Positions 28,906-40,579 of a DNA stretch of 64,000 nt are shown in pieces. Below the pieces are notes generated by a model, which searched no databases, had not been told where the DNA came from, and saw only the letters and a program-made list of their open reading frames with translations. Each line of letters begins with the position of its first letter. Position 1 is the first letter of the stretch. The stretch spans positions 248,001-312,000 of the forward strand of contig NZ_KB849574.1 of NCBI RefSeq assembly GCF_000368625.1, in the 5' to 3' direction. Origin of the DNA: Acinetobacter schindleri CIP 107287 (GTDB lineage Bacteria; Pseudomonadota; Gammaproteobacteria; Pseudomonadales; Moraxellaceae). The translations under genes and the position numbers were made by a program.

Positions 28906-29388
28906 ATGATCGACTCTGAAGGTTTCCGACCGAATGTCGGGATCATTTTGGCAAACGATGCTGGACAGGTTTTATGGGCGAAGCGCATTGGACACAATGC
29001 ATGGCAATTTCCACAAGGAGGTATCCAATATGGAGAAACCCCTGAGCAGGCACTCTACCGTGAGCTGAGAGAAGAAGTCGGCTTACTGCCCGAACATGTC
29101 CAAATTATAGCGCAAACCAAAGGCTGGCTGCGTTATCGTTTGCCACACCGGTACATTCGTACGGATTCAGATCCGGTGTGTATCGGCCAGAAACAAAAGT
29201 GGTTTTTACTCAAACTGACGGCGTCAGTACAGAACATTCAGCTTGATCTGTCTGACCCGCCCGAATTTGATCAATGGCAGTGGGTCAGTTACTGGTACCC
29301 GCTTGGTCAGGTCGTGAATTTTAAACGCGACGTATACCGCAAGGCCATGGTAGAACTATGTCAGCAACTTCCCAAGGAAAAACCTTAA
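28906..29388 (+). CDS. rppH: RNA pyrophosphohydrolase
   Basis: 160 residues. The Nudix box is at 38-60 ([20 protein letters not shown] then VGL), with the start [15 protein letters not shown] typical of RppH. It removes pyrophosphate from mRNA 5' ends, starting 5'-dependent decay by RNase E. AGGTG ribosome site. A hairpin after the stop separates it from ptsP. Confidence 0.95.
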   Translation: MIDSEGFRPNVGIILANDAGQVLWAKRIGHNAWQFPQGGIQYGETPEQALYRELREEVGLLPEHVQIIAQTKGWLRYRLPHRYIRTDSDPVCIGQKQKWFLLKLTASVQNIQLDLSDPPEFDQWQWVSYWYPLGQVVNFKRDVYRKAMVELCQQLPKEKP

Positions 29389-29391
29389 AAA

Positions 29392-29414
29392 CTGCACAAA
29401 TATGCAGATTTTTT
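29392..29414 (+). terminator. Weak terminator/attenuator between rppH and ptsP
   Basis: CTGCA/TGCAG stem, six-base loop, then ATTTTTT; only five base pairs, so readthrough into ptsP is likely. Confidence 0.5.
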
Positions 29415-29475
29415 AGGCAGTTATTGTTATAAATAAAGAATATACCGGACCCTAAATTACGAAGGAGCAGCGCGA

Positions 29476-31773
29476 ATGTCGAATATGCAACTGGAGACCC
29501 TGAGACGTATTGTTCAAGAGATCAATGCGTCAGCCAGTTTGCACGAATCACTCGACATTATGGTTAATCAGGTAGCCCAAGCGATGCAGGTCGACGTCTG
29601 CTCCATTTATCTGCTGGATGAGCGCAACCAGCGCTATCTACTGATGGCATCTAAGGGCCTAAAACCTGAAGCGGTGGGCCATGTGTCGCTGCAAACTGGT
29701 GAAGGTCTGGTGGGGCTGGTCGGACAGCGCGAGGAAATCGTCAACCTTGACAATGCCCCGAAACATGAGCGTTTCTTGTATTTACCTGAAACCGGGGAAG
29801 AAATTTATAACTCTTTCCTTGGCGTTCCGGTCATGTACCGTCGTAAGGTCATGGGCGTTCTTGTGGTTCAGAATAAAGAACCTCAGGATTTCTCAGAAGC
29901 TGCTGAATCCTTCTTAGTGACGCTCTGTGCTCAGCTCTCTGGTGTAATTGCCCATGCCCATGCAGTCGGCAATATTGATGTGTTCCGCAAGCCCAGCAAT
30001 CTGCCTGCTTATAAAACCTTCCAGGGTGTATCAGGCTCAGGTGGTATTGCTCTAGGTCGTGCCGTGATCCTCTATCCGCCCGCAGATCTGGGAGCAGTTC
30101 CGGATCGTGAAGCGGATGACATCAGCGAAGAACTTGCCCTGCTCGACAACGCGCTAAATTCCGTACGTGAAGAAATCCAGTCTCTTGATGACAAGATGCA
30201 GGATGCTCTCATGGCTGAGGAACGTGCACTGTTCAGTGTGTTCCTGCGTATGCTGGACGAAAATGCCCTGCCGGCTGAAATCAAGGAACTGATCCGTGAA
30301 GGTCACTGGGCGCAAGGAGCGGTACGAATTGTCATTGAAAACCATGTGGCGCAGTTTGCCCAGATGGAAGATGACTATTTACGTGAACGTGTTGCTGACC
30401 TGAAAGATTTAGGCCGCCGGATTCTGGCTAAATTACAGGAAGCTGATGAAAGCCATCGTGAACTGACCGATGAAAGCATCCTGATTGGCGAGGAAATCTC
30501 GACCGCAGCGCTGGTAGAATTACCTGTTGATAAAATTGCAGCGATTGTCACCACTGAAGGTGCAATGAATTCACATATGGTGATTGTCGCGCGTGCACTC
30601 GGTATTCCGACCGTAGTGGGTGTGACCGAATTACCTATCAATACCCTTGATGATGTCGAAATGATTGTTGATGCGCATCAGGGTCGGGTATTTATCAATC
30701 CGCCACGTCGTCTGCGTACCCGTTATAAAGAAATTCAGAAAGAAGAAGAACAGCTCGCCAAAGATCTGCGTCAATATGAAACCAAGGATGCGATTACCCC
30801 AGATGGTGTGGCTGTACGCTTGTTCGTGAATACAGGCTTGATGATTGATGTGGTACGCGGTGTACAGCGCGGTGCCAAAGGCGTCGGTTTATACCGTTCT
30901 GAAATTCCCTTTATGCTGCGCGACCGCTTCCCGGGTGAAGAAGAACAGCGTGCCATTTACCGCCAGCAACTTACTCATTTCGCCAATAAACCGGTGGTGA
31001 TGCGTACCCTCGATATTGGGGCAGATAAAGACCTGCCATATTTCTCGATTGAAGAAGAAAATTCGGCATTGGGCTGGCGCGGGATTCGTTTTACCCTCGA
31101 TCATCCAGAAATTTTCTCTTCGCAAATTCGTGCGATGTTAAAAGCCAGTATTGGACTGAATAATCTACATATCCTGCTACCAATGATCACCAGTGTCAGC
31201 GAAGTAGAAGAAGCACTATATTTGCTGGAACGTGACTGGGTTGCAGTCCAAGAAGAAGAACAGGTCAAGATCACCAAGCCTAAAATTGGTATCATGCTAG
31301 AAGTGCCGAGTGTCCTGTATCAGATTGATGAATTTTCTGAATTTGTCGACTTCTTCTCGGTCGGCTCTAATGACTTGACCCAATATTTACTGGCAGTGGA
31401 TCGTAATAACCCGCGTGTCGCCAACGTTTATTCGCATTTGCACCCTGCCGTTTTACGTGCCCTGACCCGTTTGGTACAGGATTGTCATCGTAATGAAAAA
31501 CCGATCAGTATATGCGGGGAAATGGCAGGTGATCCGATTTCGGCTGTGCTGCTGATGGCCATGGGCTTTAATACCCTGTCAATGAGTTCAAGTAATATTT
31601 TGCGGGTGCGTAAGACGATTTGTCATGTACCCATGCCGGATGCTCAGGACTTATTGGAACATGTGCTAAAACTGGATAATCCGCTGGTCGTAAAAAGCTG
31701 GATGGAACATTATTTCCGCACGCATGGTCTGGGAGATATGGTGAAAGGCGCGACCCGAATCGTGGGAGCTTAA
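29476..31773 (+). CDS. ptsP: Nitrogen PTS enzyme I (PEP-protein phosphotransferase)
   Basis: 765 residues. N-terminal GAF domain (about 15-160) is the mark of PtsP. Then the enzyme I core: phosphohistidine H367 in GAMNSHMVIVARALGIPTVVG, PEP-binding barrel with SVGSNDLTQYLLAVDRNNP, and the catalytic cysteine in SICGEMAGDP. It phosphorylates NPr and, through it, EIIA-Ntr in a regulatory cascade for nitrogen and potassium state. GGAG ribosome site. The terminator that follows also lies in the opposing small gene. Confidence 0.94.
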   Translation: MSNMQLETLRRIVQEINASASLHESLDIMVNQVAQAMQVDVCSIYLLDERNQRYLLMASKGLKPEAVGHVSLQTGEGLVGLVGQREEIVNLDNAPKHERFLYLPETGEEIYNSFLGVPVMYRRKVMGVLVVQNKEPQDFSEAAESFLVTLCAQLSGVIAHAHAVGNIDVFRKPSNLPAYKTFQGVSGSGGIALGRAVILYPPADLGAVPDREADDISEELALLDNALNSVREEIQSLDDKMQDALMAEERALFSVFLRMLDENALPAEIKELIREGHWAQGAVRIVIENHVAQFAQMEDDYLRERVADLKDLGRRILAKLQEADESHRELTDESILIGEEISTAALVELPVDKIAAIVTTEGAMNSHMVIVARALGIPTVVGVTELPINTLDDVEMIVDAHQGRVFINPPRRLRTRYKEIQKEEEQLAKDLRQYETKDAITPDGVAVRLFVNTGLMIDVVRGVQRGAKGVGLYRSEIPFMLRDRFPGEEEQRAIYRQQLTHFANKPVVMRTLDIGADKDLPYFSIEEENSALGWRGIRFTLDHPEIFSSQIRAMLKASIGLNNLHILLPMITSVSEVEEALYLLERDWVAVQEEEQVKITKPKIGIMLEVPSVLYQIDEFSEFVDFFSVGSNDLTQYLLAVDRNNPRVANVYSHLHPAVLRALTRLVQDCHRNEKPISICGEMAGDPISAVLLMAMGFNTLSMSSSNILRVRKTICHVPMPDAQDLLEHVLKLDNPLVVKSWMEHYFRTHGLGDMVKGATRIVGA

Positions 31774-31783
31774 GCTGCTAAAT

Positions 31784-31969
31784 TTAGCAAAACTGCCATA
31801 AACAAAAAGGGAGATAGTCGTTTGAGTATCTCCCTTTTTTGTGCTTGCTATAGCCACGTTTTGCATCTTTTTTGCGGTCTGTAAACACTTGGCTTTTGTT
31901 GACCTCATGCATGTGTTTGGCCACAAAGTTATGTATTACTGCTTCTGGTAGCTGCTTTTTCTTTGCCAT
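31784..31969 (-). CDS. Small basic protein whose ORF runs through an intrinsic terminator
   Basis: 61 residues from ATG 31969 (AGGTGA ribosome site); a longer start is not supported. The basic core includes VAKHMHEVNKSQVFTDRKKD followed by AKRGYSKHKKG. It fits a small proteobacterial family of unknown function (DUF7230-like, from memory) and faintly resembles the basic part of the ribosome-rescue factor ArfA. The last ~16 codons are the terminator hairpin at 31804-31840. Termination in the T-run would end the mRNA before the stop codon at 31784-31786, giving a non-stop message, as known for arfA. The overlap with the ptsP terminator could also be chance sharing of one hairpin by convergent genes. 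Confidence 0.7.
   Translation of the reverse strand: MAKKKQLPEAVIHNFVAKHMHEVNKSQVFTDRKKDAKRGYSKHKKGRYSNDYLPFCLWQFC
31804..31840. terminator. Bidirectional terminator shared by ptsP and the small basic-protein gene
   Basis: Perfect 13-bp stem AAAAAGGGAGATA/TATCTCCCTTTTT with a ten-base loop. It lies 30 bases after the ptsP stop and entirely inside the 3' end of the opposing small ORF. Confidence 0.88.
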
Positions 31970-32115
31970 CTTTTCACCTGTTTTTTGACATAGCATCTGA
32001 ATTGACACTGTGCATATATTGCGCTCTATTCAGTATATTTCAAGTGGTTTTCAATATTTTTAGGATTTGAGAATAACCTTTAACAAGAAGCTATTCTCTC
32101 CTCCTTTTTAATATT

Positions 32116-33777
32116 TTATGAAGATGAGTCTTGAGCTAAAGCCCGTTCCAAAATCCTCTCTACATCTACTTGTTTGGCACTCATCATACCTACTACTCGT
32201 CCATGAAACTTGCTGTATCGGGTCTGAATAAATGCATTAAAAATAAATTCAGGTGCATGACGTTGCAGTAATACGGCTTGGGCTAAAATAGTCAAGCGGC
32301 TGACCAGACTACGCCCCATAAATTGCAGTTCATCTGCAGGCTGCTGAAACAGTTTAAACAGCGTCTGAAGTTCCTGTTTCAGTATTTCATCCTGCATTGC
32401 AGTAGCAGCCAAATCCTGAAACAGTATTTCAATCGATTCCGGTTCACGACCAATGGCACGCAGTACATCCAGACACATGACATTGCCTGAGCCTTCCCAA
32501 ATGGTATTCACTGGCGCTTCTTTGAAAATTCGTGCCATGATGCCATGATCGACATAGCCATTACCACCAAAGACTTCCATGGTTTCACCGGTCAATTCTA
32601 CGGCACGTTTGCAGATCCAGAATTTGGAAGCCGGGGTCATAATCCGCTTCCAGGCCAGTGACAAGGCATCATCATTTTCATAACAAGAAGCCAGATAGAA
32701 ACTCAGCTGTATTGCCGCTTCTGTTTCCAGTGCCAGATCAACCAGCACTGCCTGCATTAAGGGCTGTGCTGCCAGATGCTTGCCAAAAGCCTTACGCTGT
32801 CGGGTATAGGCCAGACATTGCACCAGCGCCTGACGTAACATCGCAGTACTGCCAACCGAGCAGGTCAGACGGGTGTAGTTCGCCATTTCAATGATAGTTG
32901 GGATACCCCGTCCTGCTTCACCGATCATGATGCCCCAAGCTTCCTGAAACTCAACTTCCGAGCTGGAATTGCTACGATTCCCAACTTTGTCTTTGAGTCG
33001 CTGTACATGAATATTATTCTTGGTTCCATCTTCACGCCAACGTGGAACAAAGAAACAGGCCAGACCATCCTGTTCAGTTTTCGCCACGACCAGATGGGCA
33101 TCACACGTCGGTGCTGAAAAAAACCATTTATGACCGGTCAGCAGATAAGCCTGCCCTCGACCTGATTCACCGATAGGCACGGCAAAGGTTTCATTCGCCC
33201 GAACGTCGGAACCGCCCTGCTTTTCAGTCATCCCCATACCCAGCCAGATTGATTTTTTTTGGGCAATCGGCAGATCACGTTCATCGTATTCAGTAGATAA
33301 TAATTTATCGCCGATTTTGGCCCAAAGTTCCGGTTCACGCTGGATCAAGGGAATACTGCCGAGGGTCATCGAAGTCGGGCACAGACTGCCACATTCTACC
33401 TGTCCACTCAGGTAAAACCGTGCTGCCCAGTCGACCCATTTAGATTTTGATTCAGCTTGATTAAAAGGATGTGCATGACTATCAAACTGACGATTGATGC
33501 GCATCCATTGATGCCATGCAGGATGAAATTCAATGTAATCACGACGGCGACCACGGGCATCAAAAGCATGCAGAATAGGCGTATGCCGGTTTGCCAAATC
33601 GGCATATTGATAATATTCTGATGAACCGACCACCTGCCCCATTTCATTTAAAATTGTCTGATCCTGACTACCATAGCTTTGCAAAATTTCCTGCAAAGTG
33701 GTATCAGTTGCAAACAGGTTATAGTCCTGTTTTTCATCAAACTGATTGCTGATCTGATGGGTTGTCCATGTGTTCAT
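32116..33777 (-). CDS. AidB-like acyl-CoA dehydrogenase family protein
   Basis: 553 residues from the ATG with an AAGGAAG ribosome site; an upstream in-frame ATG adds MKIKEDK. Strong similarity in layout to E. coli AidB: ARGRRRDYIEFHPAWHQWM, GMGMTEKQGGSDVRANET, LKDKVGNRSNSSSEVEFQ and EAPVNTIWEGSGNVMCLDVLR. AidB binds FAD and DNA and is induced in the alkylation response, but some relatives are isovaleryl-CoA dehydrogenases, so the substrate is open. The catalytic-type base and FAD-binding blocks are present. Confidence 0.86.
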   Translation of the reverse strand: MNTWTTHQISNQFDEKQDYNLFATDTTLQEILQSYGSQDQTILNEMGQVVGSSEYYQYADLANRHTPILHAFDARGRRRDYIEFHPAWHQWMRINRQFDSHAHPFNQAESKSKWVDWAARFYLSGQVECGSLCPTSMTLGSIPLIQREPELWAKIGDKLLSTEYDERDLPIAQKKSIWLGMGMTEKQGGSDVRANETFAVPIGESGRGQAYLLTGHKWFFSAPTCDAHLVVAKTEQDGLACFFVPRWREDGTKNNIHVQRLKDKVGNRSNSSSEVEFQEAWGIMIGEAGRGIPTIIEMANYTRLTCSVGSTAMLRQALVQCLAYTRQRKAFGKHLAAQPLMQAVLVDLALETEAAIQLSFYLASCYENDDALSLAWKRIMTPASKFWICKRAVELTGETMEVFGGNGYVDHGIMARIFKEAPVNTIWEGSGNVMCLDVLRAIGREPESIEILFQDLAATAMQDEILKQELQTLFKLFQQPADELQFMGRSLVSRLTILAQAVLLQRHAPEFIFNAFIQTRYSKFHGRVVGMMSAKQVDVERILERALAQDSSS

Positions 33778-33925
33778 CTTATCTTCCTTAATCTTCATTT
33801 TTGTTGTGTGGTTTTCAGTCCAGTATAGAGAAAAAGTGGCGAATACCTATTAAGTTTTCAGTAAGACCATCTATTTTTCATGACTGGTCGTTCTATGAGC
33901 TGATTGACCAATAAAAATTCAGGTA

Positions 33926-33952
33926 ATAAAAAACCGGCCCTACGACCGGTTT
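33926..33952 (-). terminator. Terminator of katG
   Basis: AAACCGG/CCGGTTT stem with an eight-base loop; T-run on the minus strand. Confidence 0.8.
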
Positions 33953-33972
33953 CCTATTTCAAGATCGAAAAA

Positions 33973-36674
<2,702 letters not shown>

Positions 36675-37613
36675 TTATACACGTCCCTGGGTACGTTCCA
36701 GCCAGACGGCCTGAGTTTGTGGTTTCACAAACAGGGTAATAATTTCCGGATGGATCTGTTTGATCTGCGCTTCAATCCGGTTGACGCAGGCTTCAATTTC
36801 ATCCGAATTCAGATTATCCATAAACTCCAGGCTTAAAGAAGCAATCACCTGATGTGCACCGATCTGTTCGGTCAGTACCCCGTTGGCACTAAACACTGCG
36901 ATATCCTCCTGCGCAATCAGCAGCACATTTTCCCGCAGTTTCGGATCGGCAGTTTCACCAAGTAACAGCCCTTTTGTTTCACGCGCCAACAGCCAGGCCG
37001 ATACAGCCAGTACCAAACCAATCAGAATTGAGGCCGCTCCATCTAGCTCAGGGATATTTAGCTGATGTGCGAGAAAAATACCTACCAGCGCAATAAAAAG
37101 TCCGATCAATGCAGCCGTATCTTCAAATAACACAGTAAAAGTCGTTGGGTCTTTACTGCGTCTAAAAGCTTCAAAATATCCCATTTTGCCTTTGTGTTTG
37201 CGAAAGGCTTTTAAAGCCACGAACCAAGAAGTTCCTTCACATAAAATCGCAATACCGAGCACAATATAGTTAATCATCGGGTCCCGCATTTCTTCAGGGT
37301 GGATAATGTGCTGGATACCCTGATAGATTGATACAATGGCGCCCAAAGCAAAGACCATTAAGGCGACAATAAAGGCCCAGAAATATAGCTCACGACCATA
37401 GCCAAAGGGATGCAATGCATCGGGGCGTTTTTGAGATTTTTTCATACCGTGCAGCAGCAGAATTTCATTCAGGGTATCCACTACCGAATGAATAGCTTCA
37501 CTCAACATGGCAGAACTATTGGTAATATAGGCCGCGACAAATTTAACCAGTGCGATTGCCAGATTGCCAAACAGCGCAGCATATACCACAATTTTATTAG
37601 ATTCAGATGACAT
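36675..37613 (-). CDS. Cation diffusion facilitator (CDF) family metal transporter
   Basis: 312 residues with about six membrane segments in the first 215, then a cytoplasmic metal-binding-type domain. Metal-site patterns are visible: AIHSVVDTLNE in TM2 and FEDTAALIGL in TM5. It resembles the SLC30A9-like/FieF group that exports Zn, Fe or related divalent cations by proton antiport. Metal specificity cannot be read here. Stands alone on the minus strand. Confidence 0.88.
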   Translation of the reverse strand: MSSESNKIVVYAALFGNLAIALVKFVAAYITNSSAMLSEAIHSVVDTLNEILLLHGMKKSQKRPDALHPFGYGRELYFWAFIVALMVFALGAIVSIYQGIQHIIHPEEMRDPMINYIVLGIAILCEGTSWFVALKAFRKHKGKMGYFEAFRRSKDPTTFTVLFEDTAALIGLFIALVGIFLAHQLNIPELDGAASILIGLVLAVSAWLLARETKGLLLGETADPKLRENVLLIAQEDIAVFSANGVLTEQIGAHQVIASLSLEFMDNLNSDEIEACVNRIEAQIKQIHPEIITLFVKPQTQAVWLERTQGRV

Positions 37614-38081
37614 GCAAATTTGTCCTGGTTTTTATTGTGAAACAGATGGATCTATTTGATTTTTCATTTTATCTATTCGCATCTTAATAAACTGCCGGCA
37701 TAAATTGTTTATCGTTTTGTTGTTCTCATTTTTTCCAAGAATCTTTATCCTTACAATGTTTATCATCTGTACTGATCAGCACACTTTTTGACTGGAAGTG
37801 TGAGCATAATCAGTATGTTTTCGCCTCATTTGCTGAATGACGTATAGGTCCTGAGGATCTGTCATTAGATTATTGACTATGAGGATGTGCAGCAGGTGCA
37901 ACTGTTCCATGTGGAACATCAGCAGCAAATTTTGGGTTTGATGCACATTACTGAACAATGCGGGAAATACTGTTTATTGTATCTGATGCGACTATCTTTG
38001 ACTTAAAGCCTGGATTTGAGCTCATCTGCCGTTCTGAAAGGGATAGAAAAGACATCCCTACCCGGTTCTGCATCAAAAACC
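37614..38081. other. Gene-free spacer between the CDF and EamA genes
   Basis: No ORF with a credible start or composition. It contains the parS-like palindrome described separately and the EamA terminator at its right end. A 60-codon ORF at 37776-37958 has no ribosome site or recognisable features. Confidence 0.5.
37903..37918. promoter_or_regulatory. parS-like 16-base near-palindrome
   Basis: TGTTCCATGTGGAACA, one central mismatch from a perfect palindrome and one base from the Pseudomonas-type parS TGTTCCACGTGGAACA. ParB binding is a hypothesis. Confidence 0.35.
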
Positions 38082-38114
38082 AGAAAGGAAGCCCTGGCTT
38101 CCTTTCTAAATATT
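38082..38114 (-). terminator. Terminator of the EamA transporter gene
   Basis: AGAAAGGAAGCC/GGCTTCCTTTCT perfect 12-bp inverted repeat with a two-base centre; stop codon lies 20-30 bases upstream on the minus strand. Confidence 0.75.
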
Positions 38115-38136
38115 TTTTTAATTTGAATAATACAGT

Positions 38137-39048
38137 TTAGGATTTAGAAAAATACTGCTCGCGCCATTCCTTCCAGAAATACATCACAATTCCAAACATC
38201 ACGATTACAATGCCAATAAAGGCATTTGAGCTAATGTGTTCATTATTTAAAGTTGCTCCCAAGACCAACGCAATCACAGGTGTCATCACATTGCTTAAAG
38301 ACACTGTCGACGCTGCCAAACGACGAATGAGCCAGAAGTAGCACAGCATTGCCACAATGGACGACAAAATCATAGTAAAGACAAACCCAATGATGGCATT
38401 GGTACTTGGTATTTGAGTCGGAAAATGTTGCCAAATAGAGGGAATCAATGCCAAGGAACCTAGCGCTGAAAAAATCAGAGAACCCGTGGCTTGTGACATT
38501 GGTTTCAGTGGTGCATTAATTTGTTTGACCCAAAAAATGGAGCTGATATAAGAGATCATACTAATCACCATCAGTACCACGCCCCAAGGATTCACATTGC
38601 TTTCAGCAGAGTCGGCAAATACAAACGTTAAGCCACTCACCGCAACCGCCATACCGAGCCATTGCAACCACACCAATTTATGAGTCTTTAAAATCACATG
38701 ACCGATTAAACCCGCAATCAGCGGTGACAAGCCAAAAATTAATGCCATCAAACCTGAAGTTAAGTAATTGGCAGCAAGATAAATAAACAGCTGTGCGCCA
38801 ATCAAGTTCAAGCTACCTGCCAAATAACTTTTCATGGACACTGCGTCAAATGGCAGCGGATCACGCATGATTTTAAGTAGGGCTAAGGCAATCAGGGACG
38901 CACCAAAATAACGGATGATCAGCACCCACATGGGATGCACTTCCGCCACACTCCAGACAATCGCAAGTGGCGTCGCTGCCCAAATGAGTACCAGCAGAGC
39001 ATAAATACTTGCGGTGACGATCATGGGAGATGATGAATTTGAACTCAT
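38137..39048 (-). CDS. EamA/DMT-family transporter
   Basis: 303 residues with about ten membrane segments arranged as two EamA repeats (roughly 10-140 and 155-292). Drug/metabolite-superfamily members export amino acids, metabolites or toxic compounds; no substrate can be inferred. Monocistronic, with its own terminator and a REP-like element upstream. Confidence 0.87.
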   Translation of the reverse strand: MSSNSSSPMIVTASIYALLVLIWAATPLAIVWSVAEVHPMWVLIIRYFGASLIALALLKIMRDPLPFDAVSMKSYLAGSLNLIGAQLFIYLAANYLTSGLMALIFGLSPLIAGLIGHVILKTHKLVWLQWLGMAVAVSGLTFVFADSAESNVNPWGVVLMVISMISYISSIFWVKQINAPLKPMSQATGSLIFSALGSLALIPSIWQHFPTQIPSTNAIIGFVFTMILSSIVAMLCYFWLIRRLAASTVSLSNVMTPVIALVLGATLNNEHISSNAFIGIVIVMFGIVMYFWKEWREQYFSKS

Positions 39049-39122
39049 AAACTGCTCAATAAAAATGTATTAGACAGAATCGAACCAAATTTATGTTCAA
39101 ATCTGCATTCAACAATACGGGG

Positions 39123-39216
39123 AGCGGCAGGGATGCCGCTGGATCGTTTGGGGTATAGGGATATACCCTCAAACGATCAAAAGATTTTTGTTACTTTTAA
39201 TCTTTTAAAAGTAAAA
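39123..39216. repeat. REP-like structured intergenic element, copy 1
   Basis: Three hairpins in a row: AGCGGCA/TGCCGCT (39123-39140), GATCGTTTG...CAAACGATC with GGGTATA/TATACCC (39142-39178), and ACTTTT/AAAAGT after a conserved AAAAGATTTTTGTTACTTTT tail. The same three-part design occurs at 53083. Confidence 0.7.
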
Positions 39217-39283
39217 ATCACCTATACGCAAACTTTACTCAAATATAATGACAACTAAGGTCGTGACAACAAAGTAAAGTGCA

Positions 39284-39321
39284 TAAAAAAGCAGACCTAG
39301 GTTGCCCAAGGTCTGCCCTTT
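39284..39321 (-). terminator. Terminator of the hca operon
   Basis: GCAGACCT/AGGTCTGC stem with a ten-base loop and T-run on the minus strand, after hcaD. Confidence 0.8.
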
Positions 39322-39345
39322 TGTAAACTCATAAATAACGCAAAG

Positions 39346-40575
39346 TTATTTCACAAGCTTACGAAGATCTTGGCCTAGATCCAAATATTTATCTGCTTCA
39401 AATGCAGCTTGCTTGCTAATCAACTTTTTAAGATGACGCATTTCTTTCGCAGCATTGACCGTAATACCACCTGCGATCACACCATCAGTCACACCAAACA
39501 AGACAAATGATGATTCACCACGAAGTTCAGGTTTGATTTCACCACGAACATGCCATTCAGCTGCAGCCATATCACCTACGAATTGGTAGTTAATGTCGAG
39601 CTGGTCTGTCCAGAACCATGCTGGGTTTGGCGTAGGATGCTCAACACCCATCACATGACGTGCAAAAATACCTGCTTGAAGATTGGCATTTTCCCAAGTC
39701 TCAACACGGCGGTGGTTACCACAGTCACGAAGCTGAGTCGCAACGTCACCCGCTGCATAAATGTCAGGATTTGAGGTTTGGCAGTTCTCGTTGACTTTAA
39801 TTGCAAGATCAACGTCTAGACCTGCTTTAATCGCAAGCTGTGCATTTGGCACAATCCCAATACCGTACACTACAGCATCTGCACGAAGTTCTTCGCCGTC
39901 ACCCAATGTCACCACGATTTCTTCGCCATCCAATTTGCAGTCTGCAATTGAAGTTGAAAGACGAACATCCACACCTGCTAATTTTTGCTGTTCAAGCAAG
40001 AATTCGCTCAGGATGCGTGGCGATGAACGACCCATCACCATAGGACCCATTTCGATCACAGTTACCTGACACTCTTTGAAACGTGCTGAAGAAGCCAGTT
40101 CCAGACCGATCACGCCACCACCAATCAGGACAATACGACGGCCTGATTGCAATACTGGAACCAGTGCTTGTGAATCTTCTAGGTTACGTAGCGTATAAAC
40201 ATGTTTACCCAGCGCATCGAAGTTCGGCAGACGACGAGCTGCGCCGCCTGTAGCAAGCAACAGTTTGTCATAAGCAACAACGTCACCATTTTGAAGTTCA
40301 ACCGTTTTCGCTTCAGCGTTGATTTTTTTCACGCCATTGCCACGAATGGTTTCTACACCAAGTTCCGCCAGTTTTTCTTCTGACAGGATTTCAATCTTGG
40401 TCTCTTCAGGTTTTAGAATCACGTCTTTAGACAGTGGTGGACGCTCATAAGGAAGATGCGTTTCATCACCGATCAGAATGATTTTACCTTCGTATTTGTT
40501 GCCACGAAGTTCTAAAATCGCGCTTGCACCTGCCTGGCCAGCACCTACAATTACGATGGTTTCGATGTTGCTCAT
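39346..40575 (-). CDS. hcaD: 3-phenylpropionate/cinnamate dioxygenase ferredoxin reductase
   Basis: 409 residues. FAD fold at the start (IVIVGAGQAGASA), NAD fold in the middle (IVLIGGGVIGLELAS) and the closing FAD block DIYAAGDVA. It passes electrons from NADH to the Rieske ferredoxin HcaC. Last gene of the operon, four bases after mhpB. The assignment is made firm by the surrounding dioxygenase genes. Confidence 0.92.
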   Translation of the reverse strand: MSNIETIVIVGAGQAGASAILELRGNKYEGKIILIGDETHLPYERPPLSKDVILKPEETKIEILSEEKLAELGVETIRGNGVKKINAEAKTVELQNGDVVAYDKLLLATGGAARRLPNFDALGKHVYTLRNLEDSQALVPVLQSGRRIVLIGGGVIGLELASSARFKECQVTVIEMGPMVMGRSSPRILSEFLLEQQKLAGVDVRLSTSIADCKLDGEEIVVTLGDGEELRADAVVYGIGIVPNAQLAIKAGLDVDLAIKVNENCQTSNPDIYAAGDVATQLRDCGNHRRVETWENANLQAGIFARHVMGVEHPTPNPAWFWTDQLDINYQFVGDMAAAEWHVRGEIKPELRGESSFVLFGVTDGVIAGGITVNAAKEMRHLKKLISKQAAFEADKYLDLGQDLRKLVK

Positions 40576-40579
40576 GTCT

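Noticed and set aside
37776..37958. A 60-codon minus-strand ORF in the CDF-EamA spacer
   Set aside because: No ribosome site, no recognisable motif and no supporting neighbour.
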